Assembly (NCBI GenBank): GCA_019635285.1
Contig: JAHBZS010000022.1
Location: forward strand, 1 to 64,000
Length of the DNA: 64,000 nucleotides
Direction of reading: 5' to 3'
Source: Rubrivivax sp.
GTDB taxonomy: Bacteria; Pseudomonadota; Gammaproteobacteria; Burkholderiales; Burkholderiaceae_C
Shown here: positions 9,935 through 20,469 of the stretch, one piece after another
Numbering within the stretch: position 1 is the stretch's first letter
Layout: every line of letters begins with the position of its first letter
Program-made: the position numbers and the translations under genes
Notes under the pieces: model-generated
What the model was told of the DNA's origin: nothing
The model's database searches: none
Seen by the model: the letters and a program-made list of their open reading frames with translations, nothing else

Positions 9935-10573
9935 CTACGCGCCGCGGATCTCGGACGCGGCGCGTTCCAGGATGTCGGCGATGCGCCGCTGCTCGGCCTG
10001 CGGCGCGCGGCGGCCGCCGCGCACCGCCGCCTCGACGGCGTCGCGGATGGCCGCCTGCAGCGCCCGGCGCGCATCGCGCAGGTCGCCGCTGTCGTCCGCC
10101 GAGCCGCCTGCGTTGCCGGCCATCGCCGAGCGCATGCCGGCCGCACGTTCGGCGATCCACTTCAGCTGCGCCAACAGCGCGTCGACCGCGGCGCGGTTGG
10201 CGTCCAGATGCGCGCGCCCTTCGTCGGTGATCGAGTAGCGCTTCTTCGTGCCCTCGACCTCGACGCTGGCGTGGCCGGTTTCTTCCAGGTAGGTCAGCGC
10301 CGGGTAGACCATGCCGGGGCTGGGCACGTACCAGCCGCCCGAACGCTCGTCCAGCGCCTTGATCAGTTCATAGCCGTGGCTTGGCTGCTCGGCCAGCAGC
10401 GCCAGTAGCAGCAGTTGCAGGTCGGCCGAGCCGAGCTTGCGGCCGCGGCCGAACACGCCGCGGCCGGCCTCGTCGCCGAAACCGTGGCGGCCGAAGAAGC
10501 CGCCGCGGCCGTGGTGGCGGTGCATCGCGTGGTAGTGGCGATGCATGCGTTCCTGCCAGCAGTGGAAGAACAT
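9935..10573 (-). CDS. PadR-family regulator with His-rich N-terminus (YqjI-like)
   Basis: A 212-residue protein. Residues 1-30 carry eight His and one Cys (MFFHCWQERMHRHYHAMHRHH, then a Gly/Phe/Arg stretch). A PadR winged HTH follows (SADLQLLLLALLAEQPSHGYELIKAL, WYVPSPGMVYPALTYLEE), then a helical C-terminal dimerisation region. The layout resembles E. coli YqjI, a nickel-responsive PadR with a metal-binding N-terminal extension, so metal sensing is a reasonable inference. An inverted repeat lies 19 bases upstream, suggesting autoregulation. No yqjH-like reductase is adjacent. Confidence 0.85.
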   Translation of the reverse strand: MFFHCWQERMHRHYHAMHRHHGRGGFFGRHGFGDEAGRGVFGRGRKLGSADLQLLLLALLAEQPSHGYELIKALDERSGGWYVPSPGMVYPALTYLEETGHASVEVEGTKKRYSITDEGRAHLDANRAAVDALLAQLKWIAERAAGMRSAMAGNAGGSADDSGDLRDARRALQAAIRDAVEAAVRGGRRAPQAEQRRIADILERAASEIRGA

Positions 10574-10591
10574 GGGAAACCTGCTTTCTGA

Positions 10592-10617
10592 GTGTCGATA
10601 GACATATCGTACGACAC
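10592..10617. promoter_or_regulatory. Inverted repeat upstream of padR (likely operator)
   Basis: GTGTCG (10592-10597) and CGACAC (10612-10617) form a perfect outer repeat. CGATA-GACA-TATCG is nested inside. It lies 19 to 44 bases upstream of the padR start, a normal position for an autorepressor site. Confidence 0.5.
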
Positions 10618-10664
10618 ATCTAAAGATCACGCAAGCGAGCTTTTTGCGCCCTCGAGCACCGCGC

Positions 10665-11540
10665 TCAGACCACTTCGAGCGTGTAGAACGACACCGAGCG
10701 TGGTGGCCACAGGACGCGCGGCTGCGCGCCGAACCAGCGCTTGCGCATCGCCTCGCCCTTCATCAGGTCGGCGATGCGCCAGCCCTTGCCTTCGATGGCG
10801 CGCGCGAAGGCCGCGGCATGGAAGGCGCCGACCATCGGCTCGCCCTGCAGCGCCGTCAGCGCACGCGCGGCGGCGAACATCGGCTGCTCTTCGAGCACGG
10901 TCTCCTCACGCCGTGGATAGGCGTCGAAGATCAGCACGCTGCCGGGCGCCAGGATGCGCCGCAGGGTCACCAGCGTCGCCACGGTGACCTGCTGCGGCAG
11001 GTACATGGTCACGCCCAGCCACGACACCAGCGCCGGCCGGCGGGCATCGAAGCCGGCCTGCAGCAGCGACTCGGCCAGATCGTCGTGCGCAAAGTCGACC
11101 GGCACGAACACCAGGTTGGCACCGAGTCCGGGCTGTCGGGCCAGGATCGCGCGCTTCTCGGCCTGCGTCGCCGGATGATCGACCTCGAAGAAGCGGCAGC
11201 GGGCATCGGGGTGATGCAGCGCGGTGCTGTCGAAGCCCGCGCCCAGCACGATCACCTGGCCGAGCCCCGCCGCCAGCCGCGGCCCCAGCGCCTCCTCGAC
11301 GTAGCGCGAGCGCGCCAGCACCTCGCCTTCGAAGCCGCGCACCGGCCCGAGCAGCTGGCCGAGCGCGCGGTCGCCCAGCGGCGACGGCACCGCCACTACG
11401 GCGCTGGGCAGATCGAGAAACAGGTGCGCGAAGCGGTCCTCGAAGACCAGCGGCCGCACGCCGCCCAGCAGGTGGCGATAGCGCATGGCCGCGGTGATGC
11501 GTGCCGTGCGGCTGGCCCTGCCCTTGGCAAGCCTGGCCAT
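10665..11540 (-). CDS. Class I SAM-dependent methyltransferase (TIGR00027/LCMT-like)
   Basis: A 291-residue protein of the leucine-carboxyl-methyltransferase-like family (TIGR00027 type). It shows the SAM-binding segment VIVLGAGFDSTALHHP near residue 90 and the later strand GSVLIFDAYPRRE. Substrates of these bacterial members are mostly unknown. It begins 17 bases after the acs stop, so it is probably read through from acs. The start at 11540 gives MARLAKGRASRTARITAAMR, a usual N-terminus for the family. Confidence 0.85.
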   Translation of the reverse strand: MARLAKGRASRTARITAAMRYRHLLGGVRPLVFEDRFAHLFLDLPSAVVAVPSPLGDRALGQLLGPVRGFEGEVLARSRYVEEALGPRLAAGLGQVIVLGAGFDSTALHHPDARCRFFEVDHPATQAEKRAILARQPGLGANLVFVPVDFAHDDLAESLLQAGFDARRPALVSWLGVTMYLPQQVTVATLVTLRRILAPGSVLIFDAYPRREETVLEEQPMFAAARALTALQGEPMVGAFHAAAFARAIEGKGWRIADLMKGEAMRKRWFGAQPRVLWPPRSVSFYTLEVV

Positions 11541-11557
11541 CGCCTCGCGTCGGGCGG

Positions 11558-13540
<1,983 letters not shown>

Positions 13541-13670
13541 GAGAGTCTCCTGGTGTGTTCGATGCGGTACAGGCGCAAAGTTAAGGCGCCGCTCTGACTG
13601 ATGCCTTACTGTCCCGCAACTACAATTTGCGGCAATCGGGCGTTCCCCGAGCCTCATCGATCCGGCAGCC

Positions 13671-14276
13671 ATGGCCCTTCCGCAAAAAACAAGCAACTCC
13701 CGACTGCCCCCACTGCCCAACCTGATCTTCGCCAGCCGCTGGCTGCAGCTGCCGCTGTACCTGGGGCTGATCCTGGCGCAGGCGGTGTACGTCTTTCACT
13801 TCTGGGTGGAGCTGACGCACCTGATCGAAGCCGCCTTCGGCAACGAGCAGGCGCTGGGCAAGCTGATCACGAGCATCGGCTACAAGAACACGGCCACGGT
13901 CAACGGTCTCAACGAGACCATCATCATGCTCGTGGTGCTGGCGTTGATCGACGTCGTCATGATCAGCAACTTGCTCATCATGGTCATCGTCGGCGGCTAC
14001 GAGACCTTCGTCTCGCGCATGCGCCTCGAAAGCCACCCCGACCAGCCCGAATGGCTGAGCCACGTCAACGCGTCGGTGCTCAAGGTCAAGCTGGCCACGG
14101 CGATCATCGGCATCAGCTCGATCCACCTGCTGAAGACCTTCATCAACGCCGAGAACTACAGCGAGAAGGTGCTGCTGTGGCAGACGCTGATCCACCTCAC
14201 CTTCCTGGCCTCGGCCTTGGCCATCGCCGGCGCCGACCGGCTGATGCCGCACACCAAGCGCCAGCTCGACCACTGA
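13671..14276 (+). CDS. UPF0114/TIGR00645 (YqhA-type) membrane protein
   Basis: A 201-residue inner-membrane protein with about four hydrophobic segments ([40 protein letters not shown], a third around [13 protein letters not shown], a fourth around [16 protein letters not shown]). The family signature region [18 protein letters not shown] is clear. Function of the family is unproven. It is divergent from acs and converges on the Mnh operon. Confidence 0.9.
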   Translation: MALPQKTSNSRLPPLPNLIFASRWLQLPLYLGLILAQAVYVFHFWVELTHLIEAAFGNEQALGKLITSIGYKNTATVNGLNETIIMLVVLALIDVVMISNLLIMVIVGGYETFVSRMRLESHPDQPEWLSHVNASVLKVKLATAIIGISSIHLLKTFINAENYSEKVLLWQTLIHLTFLASALAIAGADRLMPHTKRQLDH

Positions 14277-14301
14277 CCCCGCGCGGCTGTCCGACCGGCT
14301 G

Positions 14302-14649
14302 CTAGCTCGGCGGCGGCGGCTCCGGCGGCAGCGGCGCCTGCGACGGCGAACGCAGATGCAGCGCCGCCTTGGCCAGCAGGTTGGCCGACACCGGCGCGGT
14401 GACGAAGAGGAACAGCGCGATGAGCAGCTCGTGCGGCAGCCAGGCGCCCTGCGCGAAGTGCGCCGCCATGCTGGCCAGCAGCACACCGCCGACGCCCAAG
14501 GTCGTGGCCTTGGTCGGCGCGTGCAGCCGCATGTAGAAGTCGCGCAGGCGCAGCAGGCCGATCGCCCCCATCAGCGTGAAGAAGCCGCCGACCACCAGCA
14601 TGGCGGCGATCAGAAGCTGCCAGCCCCAAGGCAACGCTGCGAAGTCCAT
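14302..14649 (-). CDS. mnhG: Na+/H+ antiporter subunit G
   Basis: A 115-residue small subunit (MnhG/MrpG/PhaG) of the multi-subunit cation/proton antiporter, with three hydrophobic segments and the motif GLLRLRDFYMRLHAPTKATTLG. I start it at ATG 14649, preceded by AGGGG; an ATG at 14673 overlaps mnhF and is also possible. It is the last gene of the operon. The tail is Pro/Ser-rich. Confidence 0.92.
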   Translation of the reverse strand: MDFAALPWGWQLLIAAMLVVGGFFTLMGAIGLLRLRDFYMRLHAPTKATTLGVGGVLLASMAAHFAQGAWLPHELLIALFLFVTAPVSANLLAKAALHLRSPSQAPLPPEPPPPS

Positions 14650-14659
14650 CACCGCCCCT

Positions 14660-14932
14660 TCATTCGATGACATCGCCGTGGCACAGGTAACGCGCCAGCG
14701 CCACGGTGGAGACGAAGCCCAGCAGCGCGATCAGCAGTGCCGCGTCGAAGAACAGCTCGGTGCCATGGCGCAGCCCCAGCAGCACGACCAGCGCCACCAC
14801 CGTCATGTACATCGTGTCCAGCGCCAGCACGCGGTCCGGCAGCTCGGGCCCGCGCAGCAGCCGCCAGGCGCAGCACAGCAGCGACGCCCCGCAGCACAGC
14901 AGCGCGAAGTCGAGCGCCCATTGCACGATCAC
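14660..14932 (-). CDS. mnhF: Na+/H+ antiporter subunit F
   Basis: A 90-residue MnhF/PhaF subunit with three membrane segments and the family stretch RGPELPDRVLALDTMYM. The ATG overlaps the mnhE stop by four bases. It works only within the complex. Confidence 0.92.
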   Translation of the reverse strand: MIVQWALDFALLCCGASLLCCAWRLLRGPELPDRVLALDTMYMTVVALVVLLGLRHGTELFFDAALLIALLGFVSTVALARYLCHGDVIE

Positions 14933-15456
14933 CGGTCCAGCCCCTCGAAGATGCGGCGCAGCGGCCGTTCATAGCGCTGCTTGATCTGCGCCGCCAGGCC
15001 GGCCGCGTCGCGGCAGTCCAGCGCATGCACCAGGATCTGATGGCGCTGTGCGTCGACCACGCAGGACACCGTGCCCGGCGTCATCGTGATGATGGTCGCC
15101 AGCAGCGTCACCGCGCTGGGGTGCTGCGCGTCCAGCGCCACCGGCACCCAGGCCGGCTGCGGGTCGGCCCACGGGTTCAGCACGATGCGCGCCACGGTGA
15201 TGTTGGACATGACGATGTCGTACAGCACCACGGCGCCCAGGCGCAGGGCCTGGCCCGGCGCGCGCGGCCGCACCGCGTCGCCGATGAAGCCGTGCAGCAG
15301 CCGGGGCAGGCCCCAGGCCAGCGGCGCCCCGGTGAGCAGCACGGCGGGCGCGAGGCTCTGCTGCAGCAGCAGCCACACCGCCGCCAGCACCAGCGACAGC
15401 ACCGGATGCGGCAGCCAGCCCAGGCGCGGCTCGGCGTCGCGGCCCGTCGGCGTCAT
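14929..15456 (-). CDS. mnhE: Na+/H+ antiporter subunit E
   Basis: A 175-residue MnhE/PhaE subunit. Two to three hydrophobic segments are followed by a soluble domain with the conserved TPGTVSCVVDAQRHQILVHALD. Four-base overlaps join it to mnhD upstream and mnhF downstream, so the complex is made by coupled translation. Confidence 0.92.
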   Translation of the reverse strand: MTPTGRDAEPRLGWLPHPVLSLVLAAVWLLLQQSLAPAVLLTGAPLAWGLPRLLHGFIGDAVRPRAPGQALRLGAVVLYDIVMSNITVARIVLNPWADPQPAWVPVALDAQHPSAVTLLATIITMTPGTVSCVVDAQRHQILVHALDCRDAAGLAAQIKQRYERPLRRIFEGLDR

Positions 15457-17054
15457 CGCGGGCCTCCGGCCCGGCCGTCGTAGGGCCGCGTGCTCTGCGT
15501 GGCCTCGCCCTGGGCGCCCAGCACGGCGCGTGCGTAGGCGGCGCGGTCGTTGAGCTGCAGCGCCGTCGCCGCGGTGTAGCGCTGGATGGGCGCGGCGAAC
15601 ACGCTCATGGCCACGGTCGTGGCCAGCAGCAGCAGCGTCGCGCCGATCAGCTTGGGGCTGGTGCCCGAAGGCGTGCTGGCCGGCAGGTCGTCGCGCACAT
15701 GCCAGAACATGATGCTGCCGGCGCGTGCCAGCCCGATCATCGTCAGGAAGCCCACCCCCAGCACCGTGGTCCAGATCGCCGCCTGCCAGGTGTGCTCACT
15801 GGACGCCTGCAGCAGCATGAGCTTGCCGATGAAGCCGGGCAGCGGCGGCAGCCCGGCCGCCGACGCCGCGGCCAGCAGCATCAGCAGCCCCATCAGCGCC
15901 GGCTGGGCCAGCGGCGAGGCCGGCACCAGGCGGTCGGCCGCGTCGCCGCGCTGCGCGGCCACCAGTTCGGCGAGCAGGAACAGCCCGGCGATGACCAGCG
16001 TGCTGTTGGCCATGTAGTACAGCCCGGCCGACCAGGCGTCGGCATTGAACAGCGACAAGGCCACCAGCACCGTGCCCACCGAGGCCATCGTCAGCCAGGC
16101 CACCAGCCGCTCCAAGGTGTGCGCGGCCAGCGCGCCCAGCACGCCCAGCACGCTGGTGCCCAGCGCCAGCGGCAGCAGCAACGGCTCCACCGCATAGGCC
16201 GACGCGCCGGCGTCGGCGCCGAAGACCACGCCGTGCACGCGCCAGATGGCGTAGACGCCGACCTTGGTCATGAGGGCGAACAGCGCCGCCACCGGCGGGC
16301 ACGCGGCGGCATAGGTGGCCGGCAGCCACAGCGACAGCGGCAGCAGCGCCGCCTTGAAGCCGAAGACCACCAGCAGCAGCCAGGCCGCCGCCTGCGCGAT
16401 GGCGGCGTCCGGCGCTTCGACGCGCGCCACGCGCAGCGCCAGGTCGGCCAGGTTCAAGCTGCCGGTCTGCGCATAGAGCAGCGAGACGCCGACCAGGAAC
16501 AGCGCCGACGCCGCCAGGTTGAGCACCATGTAGTGCAGGCCGACGCGCAGCCGCCGCTCGCCCAGGCCGTGCAGCATCAGCGCGTAGCTGGCGATCAGCA
16601 GCACCTCGAAGAACACGAACAGGTTGAACAGGTCGCCGGTGACGAAGGCGCCGTTCAGGCCCATCAGCTGGAACTGGAACAGCGCGTGGAAGTAGCGCCC
16701 GCGTGCGTCCCAGCCGCCGGTGGCGTACCACAGCACCGGCACGGCCACCACCGAGGTCAGCAGCAGCATCAGCGCGCTCAGCCGGTCGATGACGATGGCG
16801 ATGCCGTAGGGCGCCGGCCATGCGCCGAGCAGGTAGACCCGAATCTCGCCGCCGGCCGCCTGCTGCACCAGCGCCGCCGCCAGCACCAGCCCGAGCAGCA
16901 CCGACCCCTGCGCGATGCGCCGCGCGCACAGCAGCCGGCGGTGGCCGTGCGCGCTGTCGTCGCCGCCGTGGTCGCCGATGAGCAGCAGCAGGATCGCCGT
17001 CGCCGCCGGCAGCAGCACCGGCAGGACGGGCAGTTGCGCGTCGATCCAGCTCAT
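15453..17054 (-). CDS. mnhD: Na+/H+ antiporter subunit D (NuoL/M/N-like proton channel)
   Basis: A 533-residue MnhD/PhaD with about 14 membrane segments. It is homologous to complex I antiporter-like subunits, with conserved Glu and Lys in membrane helices (FVFFEVLLIASYALMLHGLG; FGFKAALLPLSLWLPATYAA). ATG 17054 overlaps the mnhC stop by four bases. The C-terminal tail is polar. Confidence 0.94.
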   Translation of the reverse strand: MSWIDAQLPVLPVLLPAATAILLLLIGDHGGDDSAHGHRRLLCARRIAQGSVLLGLVLAAALVQQAAGGEIRVYLLGAWPAPYGIAIVIDRLSALMLLLTSVVAVPVLWYATGGWDARGRYFHALFQFQLMGLNGAFVTGDLFNLFVFFEVLLIASYALMLHGLGERRLRVGLHYMVLNLAASALFLVGVSLLYAQTGSLNLADLALRVARVEAPDAAIAQAAAWLLLVVFGFKAALLPLSLWLPATYAAACPPVAALFALMTKVGVYAIWRVHGVVFGADAGASAYAVEPLLLPLALGTSVLGVLGALAAHTLERLVAWLTMASVGTVLVALSLFNADAWSAGLYYMANSTLVIAGLFLLAELVAAQRGDAADRLVPASPLAQPALMGLLMLLAAASAAGLPPLPGFIGKLMLLQASSEHTWQAAIWTTVLGVGFLTMIGLARAGSIMFWHVRDDLPASTPSGTSPKLIGATLLLLATTVAMSVFAAPIQRYTAATALQLNDRAAYARAVLGAQGEATQSTRPYDGRAGGPR

Positions 17055-17458
17055 CGCGCGTCCTCGCCGGCGTCCGGTGGTGCCGGTGGCGCCGGTGGTG
17101 GCGGTGGTGTCGGGGATGTCGGCGGGCGCGGGTCGGCGCGGCCGTCGACCTGGTCGCTGCCGATGTCGTGCCGGCCGCGCACCGCCAGTTCGATGACGAA
17201 GCCGGTGGTGGCGAAGCCGATGACGATGGCGGTGAGCACCAGCGCCTGCGGCAGCGGGTCGGCCAGCGGCGCCGGCCCGCCCAGGATCGGCGGCGCCGCG
17301 CTCCACAGGCGGCCCATGCTGAAGATGAAGACGTTGACCGCATAGCCCAGCAGCGTCAGCCCCAGCACCACCGTGAAGCTGCGCCCGCGCAGCATCAGGT
17401 AGACACCCACGGCAACCACCCAGCCGATGCCCGTGGCGACGAGAAACTCCAGGGTCAC
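17051..17458 (-). CDS. mnhC: Na+/H+ antiporter subunit C (NuoK-like)
   Basis: A 135-residue MnhC/PhaC with three membrane helices and the NuoK-like segment LTAIVIGFATTGFVIELAVRGRH. It has an unusual low-complexity tail of about 25 residues made of Pro, Ala and Thr. An 88-base gap separates it from mnhA; the remaining operon junctions overlap or leave only about 10 bases. Confidence 0.92.
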   Translation of the reverse strand: MTLEFLVATGIGWVVAVGVYLMLRGRSFTVVLGLTLLGYAVNVFIFSMGRLWSAAPPILGGPAPLADPLPQALVLTAIVIGFATTGFVIELAVRGRHDIGSDQVDGRADPRPPTSPTPPPPPAPPAPPDAGEDAR

Positions 17459-17546
17459 GTGAGCCCCTCGTCCGATGCGACCATCGGCCGATCCGCCAGG
17501 GCGATTGCGGCCCGGACGGGGAACAGCCGAGTGCCTGGCCCACGCA

Positions 17547-20378
17547 TCACGCGCCCCCCTTTGCCTTGCTGGCCGCGCCCAGCACCGACAGCATGAGCAT
17601 CGTCGCGCCGACCACGGTGACGTACACGCCCAGGTCGAACAGCGCCGCGCTGGCCAGCGGCAGTTCGCCCAGCAGCGGCACCGAATGATGGCCGTGCGCG
17701 CTGGTCAGGAACGGGCGGCCCAGCACGAACGCGCCGAGGCCGGTAAGGCAGGCGATGCCCAGGCCGCTGCCGATCCAGCGCACGAAGCGCCGCCCGCCGG
17801 CCGCGCGCAGCAGCGCCTCGGCCCGCGCTTGCCCCAGCCCCATGTACTGCAGCACCAGCGCCGCCGCCGTCACCAGGCCGGCGATGAAGCCGCCGCCGGG
17901 CAGGTTGTGGCCGCGCCAGAAGATGTAGACGCTGAAGACCAGCGCGATCGGCAGCACCAGGCGCGCCACGCGGCGCAGCAGCGGCTCGGCCTCGTGGTCC
18001 CAGGGCCGGCCATGCGCATCCACCGTCGAGCGCCGCGCGCGCAAGCCGTCCAGCAGCGCCAGCACGGCGATGCCGGCGATGCCGAGCACGGTGATCTCGC
18101 CGAAGGTGTCGTAGCCGCGGAAGTCGACGAGGATCACGTTGACCACGTTGCTGCCGCCGCCCAGCGGCAATGCGTTCTCCAGGAAGTACCAGCTGATCGA
18201 GGTGGGCTCGCGCGTCAGCATCAGCCAGGCCAGCACGGCGAAGCCGCCGCCGGCGGCCGCGGCGATGAGCGCATGGCGCAGGCGCTGCGTGCGGCCCGAT
18301 TCGCGCGGCGAGGTCTGCGGCAGCAGCGCCAGGCCCATCAGCAGCAACGCGGTGGAGACCACGTCCACCGACAGCTGCGTCATCGCCAGGTCGGGCGCCG
18401 ACAGGCCGATGAAGGTGATCGAGGCCACCAGCCCGACCGCGCCGGTGAGCACCACCGCCACGAAGCGCTGGCGCTGCAGGCGCAGCAGCACGATGCCGAT
18501 CAGGCCCAGCAGCGCCCAGACGACGATGGCCAGCGGCGGGGCCGGCAGCGGCGCGCGGGCGCCGGCCTGCGGCCATGCGCCCACCGTCCAGGCGAAGGGC
18601 AGCGCGGCGGCGAGCACGGCGGTACCGATCAGCCAGGCGATGTAGCACTGCAGCGAACCGTTCTCCAGCGTCGAGACGATGCGCCCGGCAGCGCCGAGCA
18701 GCCCGTCCACCAGCCACGTATACACCGCCTTGCCGCCCCAGGCCGCGGGCTGGTAGCGATGCAGCCGGCCGCCGCGCCGCAGCCCGGCATACAGCGCCAG
18801 CCCGGCCAGCAGGCCGAACAGGCTCATCAGCAGCGGCGCGTTGACGCCGTGCCACAGCGCCAGGTGGAACGCCGGCGCGGGCGCGCCCAGCGCCGCCGTA
18901 CTCACCGCACGCACCAGCGGCTCGGCGACGAAGGGCGCCAGCCCGACGACGATGCACACCGCCACCAGCAGCAGCACCGGCGCCTTCATGCCCCAGGGCG
19001 GCTCGTGCGGCCGCGCGCCGGCCAGGTCGCGCGGCGGGCCGTCGAAGAAGGCGTCGTGCACCAGGCGCACCGAATAGGCCGCCGAGAACAGCCCGCCCGC
19101 GGTGGCCAGCGTCGGCAACAGCCAGCCCAGGCTGCCCCACAGCCGGGTGCCCGCATGCAGCGCCTGCTCCAGCATCATCTCCTTGCTGATGAAGCCGTTC
19201 AGCGGCAGCACGCCGGCCATCGCCGCCGACGCCACCAGCATCAGCGTGCCCATCACCGGCATCAGCGCCATCAGCCCGCCCAGCCGGCGCAGGTCGCGCG
19301 TGTGGGCCTCGTGGTCGACGATGCCGGCGCTCATGAACAGCGCCGCCTTGAAGGCCGCGTGGTTGAGGATGTGGAACACCGCCACCACCATCGACAGCGG
19401 CGTGGACAGGCCGATCATGAAGGTGATGAGCCCCAGGTGGCTGATCGTCGAATAGGCCAGCAGACTCTTCATGTCGTGCCTGAAGAGGGCGACGAAGGCC
19501 GCGAAGACCATCGTCACCAGCCCGGTGGTGGCCACCACGCCTTCGAACAGCGCCGTGCCACCCAGCACCGGATAGAGCCGCATCATCATGAAGAGGCCGG
19601 CCTTGACCATCGTCGCCGAGTGCAGGTAGGCCGACACCGGCGTCGGCGCCGCCATCGCCTGCGGCAGCCAGAAGTGGAACGGCCACTGCGCGCTCTTGGT
19701 GAAGCAGCCGACCAGGATCAGGCCCAGCGCCAGCGGATAGCGCGGGTCGGCGCGCACCGGCTCGCCCCGCGTCAGCAGCACCGACAGGTCGTAGCTGCCG
19801 CCGATCTGCCCGAGCAGCACGATGCCCGCCAGCATCACCAGCCCGCCGCCGCCGGTGACGGCCAGCGCCATGCGCGCGCCGTCGCGCGACGCCTCGCGGC
19901 CGCCCCAGTAGCCGATGAGCAGGAAGGAGCTGATGCTGGTCAGCTCCCAGAACACCAGCACCAGCAGCAGGTTGTCCGACAGCACGATGCCCAGCATCGC
20001 CGCCATGAAGAGCATCAGCGTGGCGAAGAACTTGCCCGCCGGGTCGTCGGCCTGCAGGTAGTAGGCCGCGTAGACGATGACCAGCAGGCCGATGCCGCTG
20101 ATCATCGCGGCGAACATCCAGCCCAGCGCATCGAGGCGGAAGTCGGCATCCAGGCCGATGGCCGGCGCCCACTCGACGCGCGTGCGCGGCACCTCGCCGG
20201 CGAACACGGCCGGCGCCTGCGTCGCCAGCAAGGCCAGCACGGCCAGCGCCACGGCCGCGGCCACCGCCGCGCTGCCGACGCGACGCACCGGCGTCTCGAC
20301 GCGGCCGATCCACTGGCAGAGCACCGTGCCGACCAGCAGCGGCAACAGGACGATGGCATACAGCACGGCGCGCACCAT
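17547..20378 (-). CDS. mnhA: Na+/H+ antiporter fused subunits A and B
   Basis: A 943-residue protein that carries the NuoL-like MnhA antiporter domain in the first 650 or so residues. It then has an MbhE/MrpB-like segment (VILVDFRGYDTFGEITVLGIAG) and a C-terminal MnhB domain (VYIFWRGHNLPGGGFIAGLV). A and B are therefore one polypeptide, as is common in proteobacterial Pha systems. It is first in the operon mnhAB-C-D-E-F-G. The start at 20378 gives MVRAVLYAIVLLPLLVG, a membrane-embedded N-terminus. The complex exports Na+ (or K+) in exchange for protons. Confidence 0.94.
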   Translation of the reverse strand: MVRAVLYAIVLLPLLVGTVLCQWIGRVETPVRRVGSAAVAAAVALAVLALLATQAPAVFAGEVPRTRVEWAPAIGLDADFRLDALGWMFAAMISGIGLLVIVYAAYYLQADDPAGKFFATLMLFMAAMLGIVLSDNLLLVLVFWELTSISSFLLIGYWGGREASRDGARMALAVTGGGGLVMLAGIVLLGQIGGSYDLSVLLTRGEPVRADPRYPLALGLILVGCFTKSAQWPFHFWLPQAMAAPTPVSAYLHSATMVKAGLFMMMRLYPVLGGTALFEGVVATTGLVTMVFAAFVALFRHDMKSLLAYSTISHLGLITFMIGLSTPLSMVVAVFHILNHAAFKAALFMSAGIVDHEAHTRDLRRLGGLMALMPVMGTLMLVASAAMAGVLPLNGFISKEMMLEQALHAGTRLWGSLGWLLPTLATAGGLFSAAYSVRLVHDAFFDGPPRDLAGARPHEPPWGMKAPVLLLVAVCIVVGLAPFVAEPLVRAVSTAALGAPAPAFHLALWHGVNAPLLMSLFGLLAGLALYAGLRRGGRLHRYQPAAWGGKAVYTWLVDGLLGAAGRIVSTLENGSLQCYIAWLIGTAVLAAALPFAWTVGAWPQAGARAPLPAPPLAIVVWALLGLIGIVLLRLQRQRFVAVVLTGAVGLVASITFIGLSAPDLAMTQLSVDVVSTALLLMGLALLPQTSPRESGRTQRLRHALIAAAAGGGFAVLAWLMLTREPTSISWYFLENALPLGGGSNVVNVILVDFRGYDTFGEITVLGIAGIAVLALLDGLRARRSTVDAHGRPWDHEAEPLLRRVARLVLPIALVFSVYIFWRGHNLPGGGFIAGLVTAAALVLQYMGLGQARAEALLRAAGGRRFVRWIGSGLGIACLTGLGAFVLGRPFLTSAHGHHSVPLLGELPLASAALFDLGVYVTVVGATMLMLSVLGAASKAKGGA

Positions 20379-20469
20379 AACCCATCGCCCTGCGGCCGCC
20401 CCGCGCTGCGCCTGCCGCCGCGGCGAAGGGCATTCCCTAGAATGCGCGGGCCCCCATAGCTGCCCCTGA

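Noticed and set aside
15699-17345. A 548-codon open frame on the plus strand
   Set aside because: Antisense to mnhD/mnhC; same shadow composition, no recognisable protein.
17475-20459. A 994-codon open frame on the plus strand
   Set aside because: It is the antisense shadow of mnhA, rich in Gln, Arg and His, with no domain or ribosome site.
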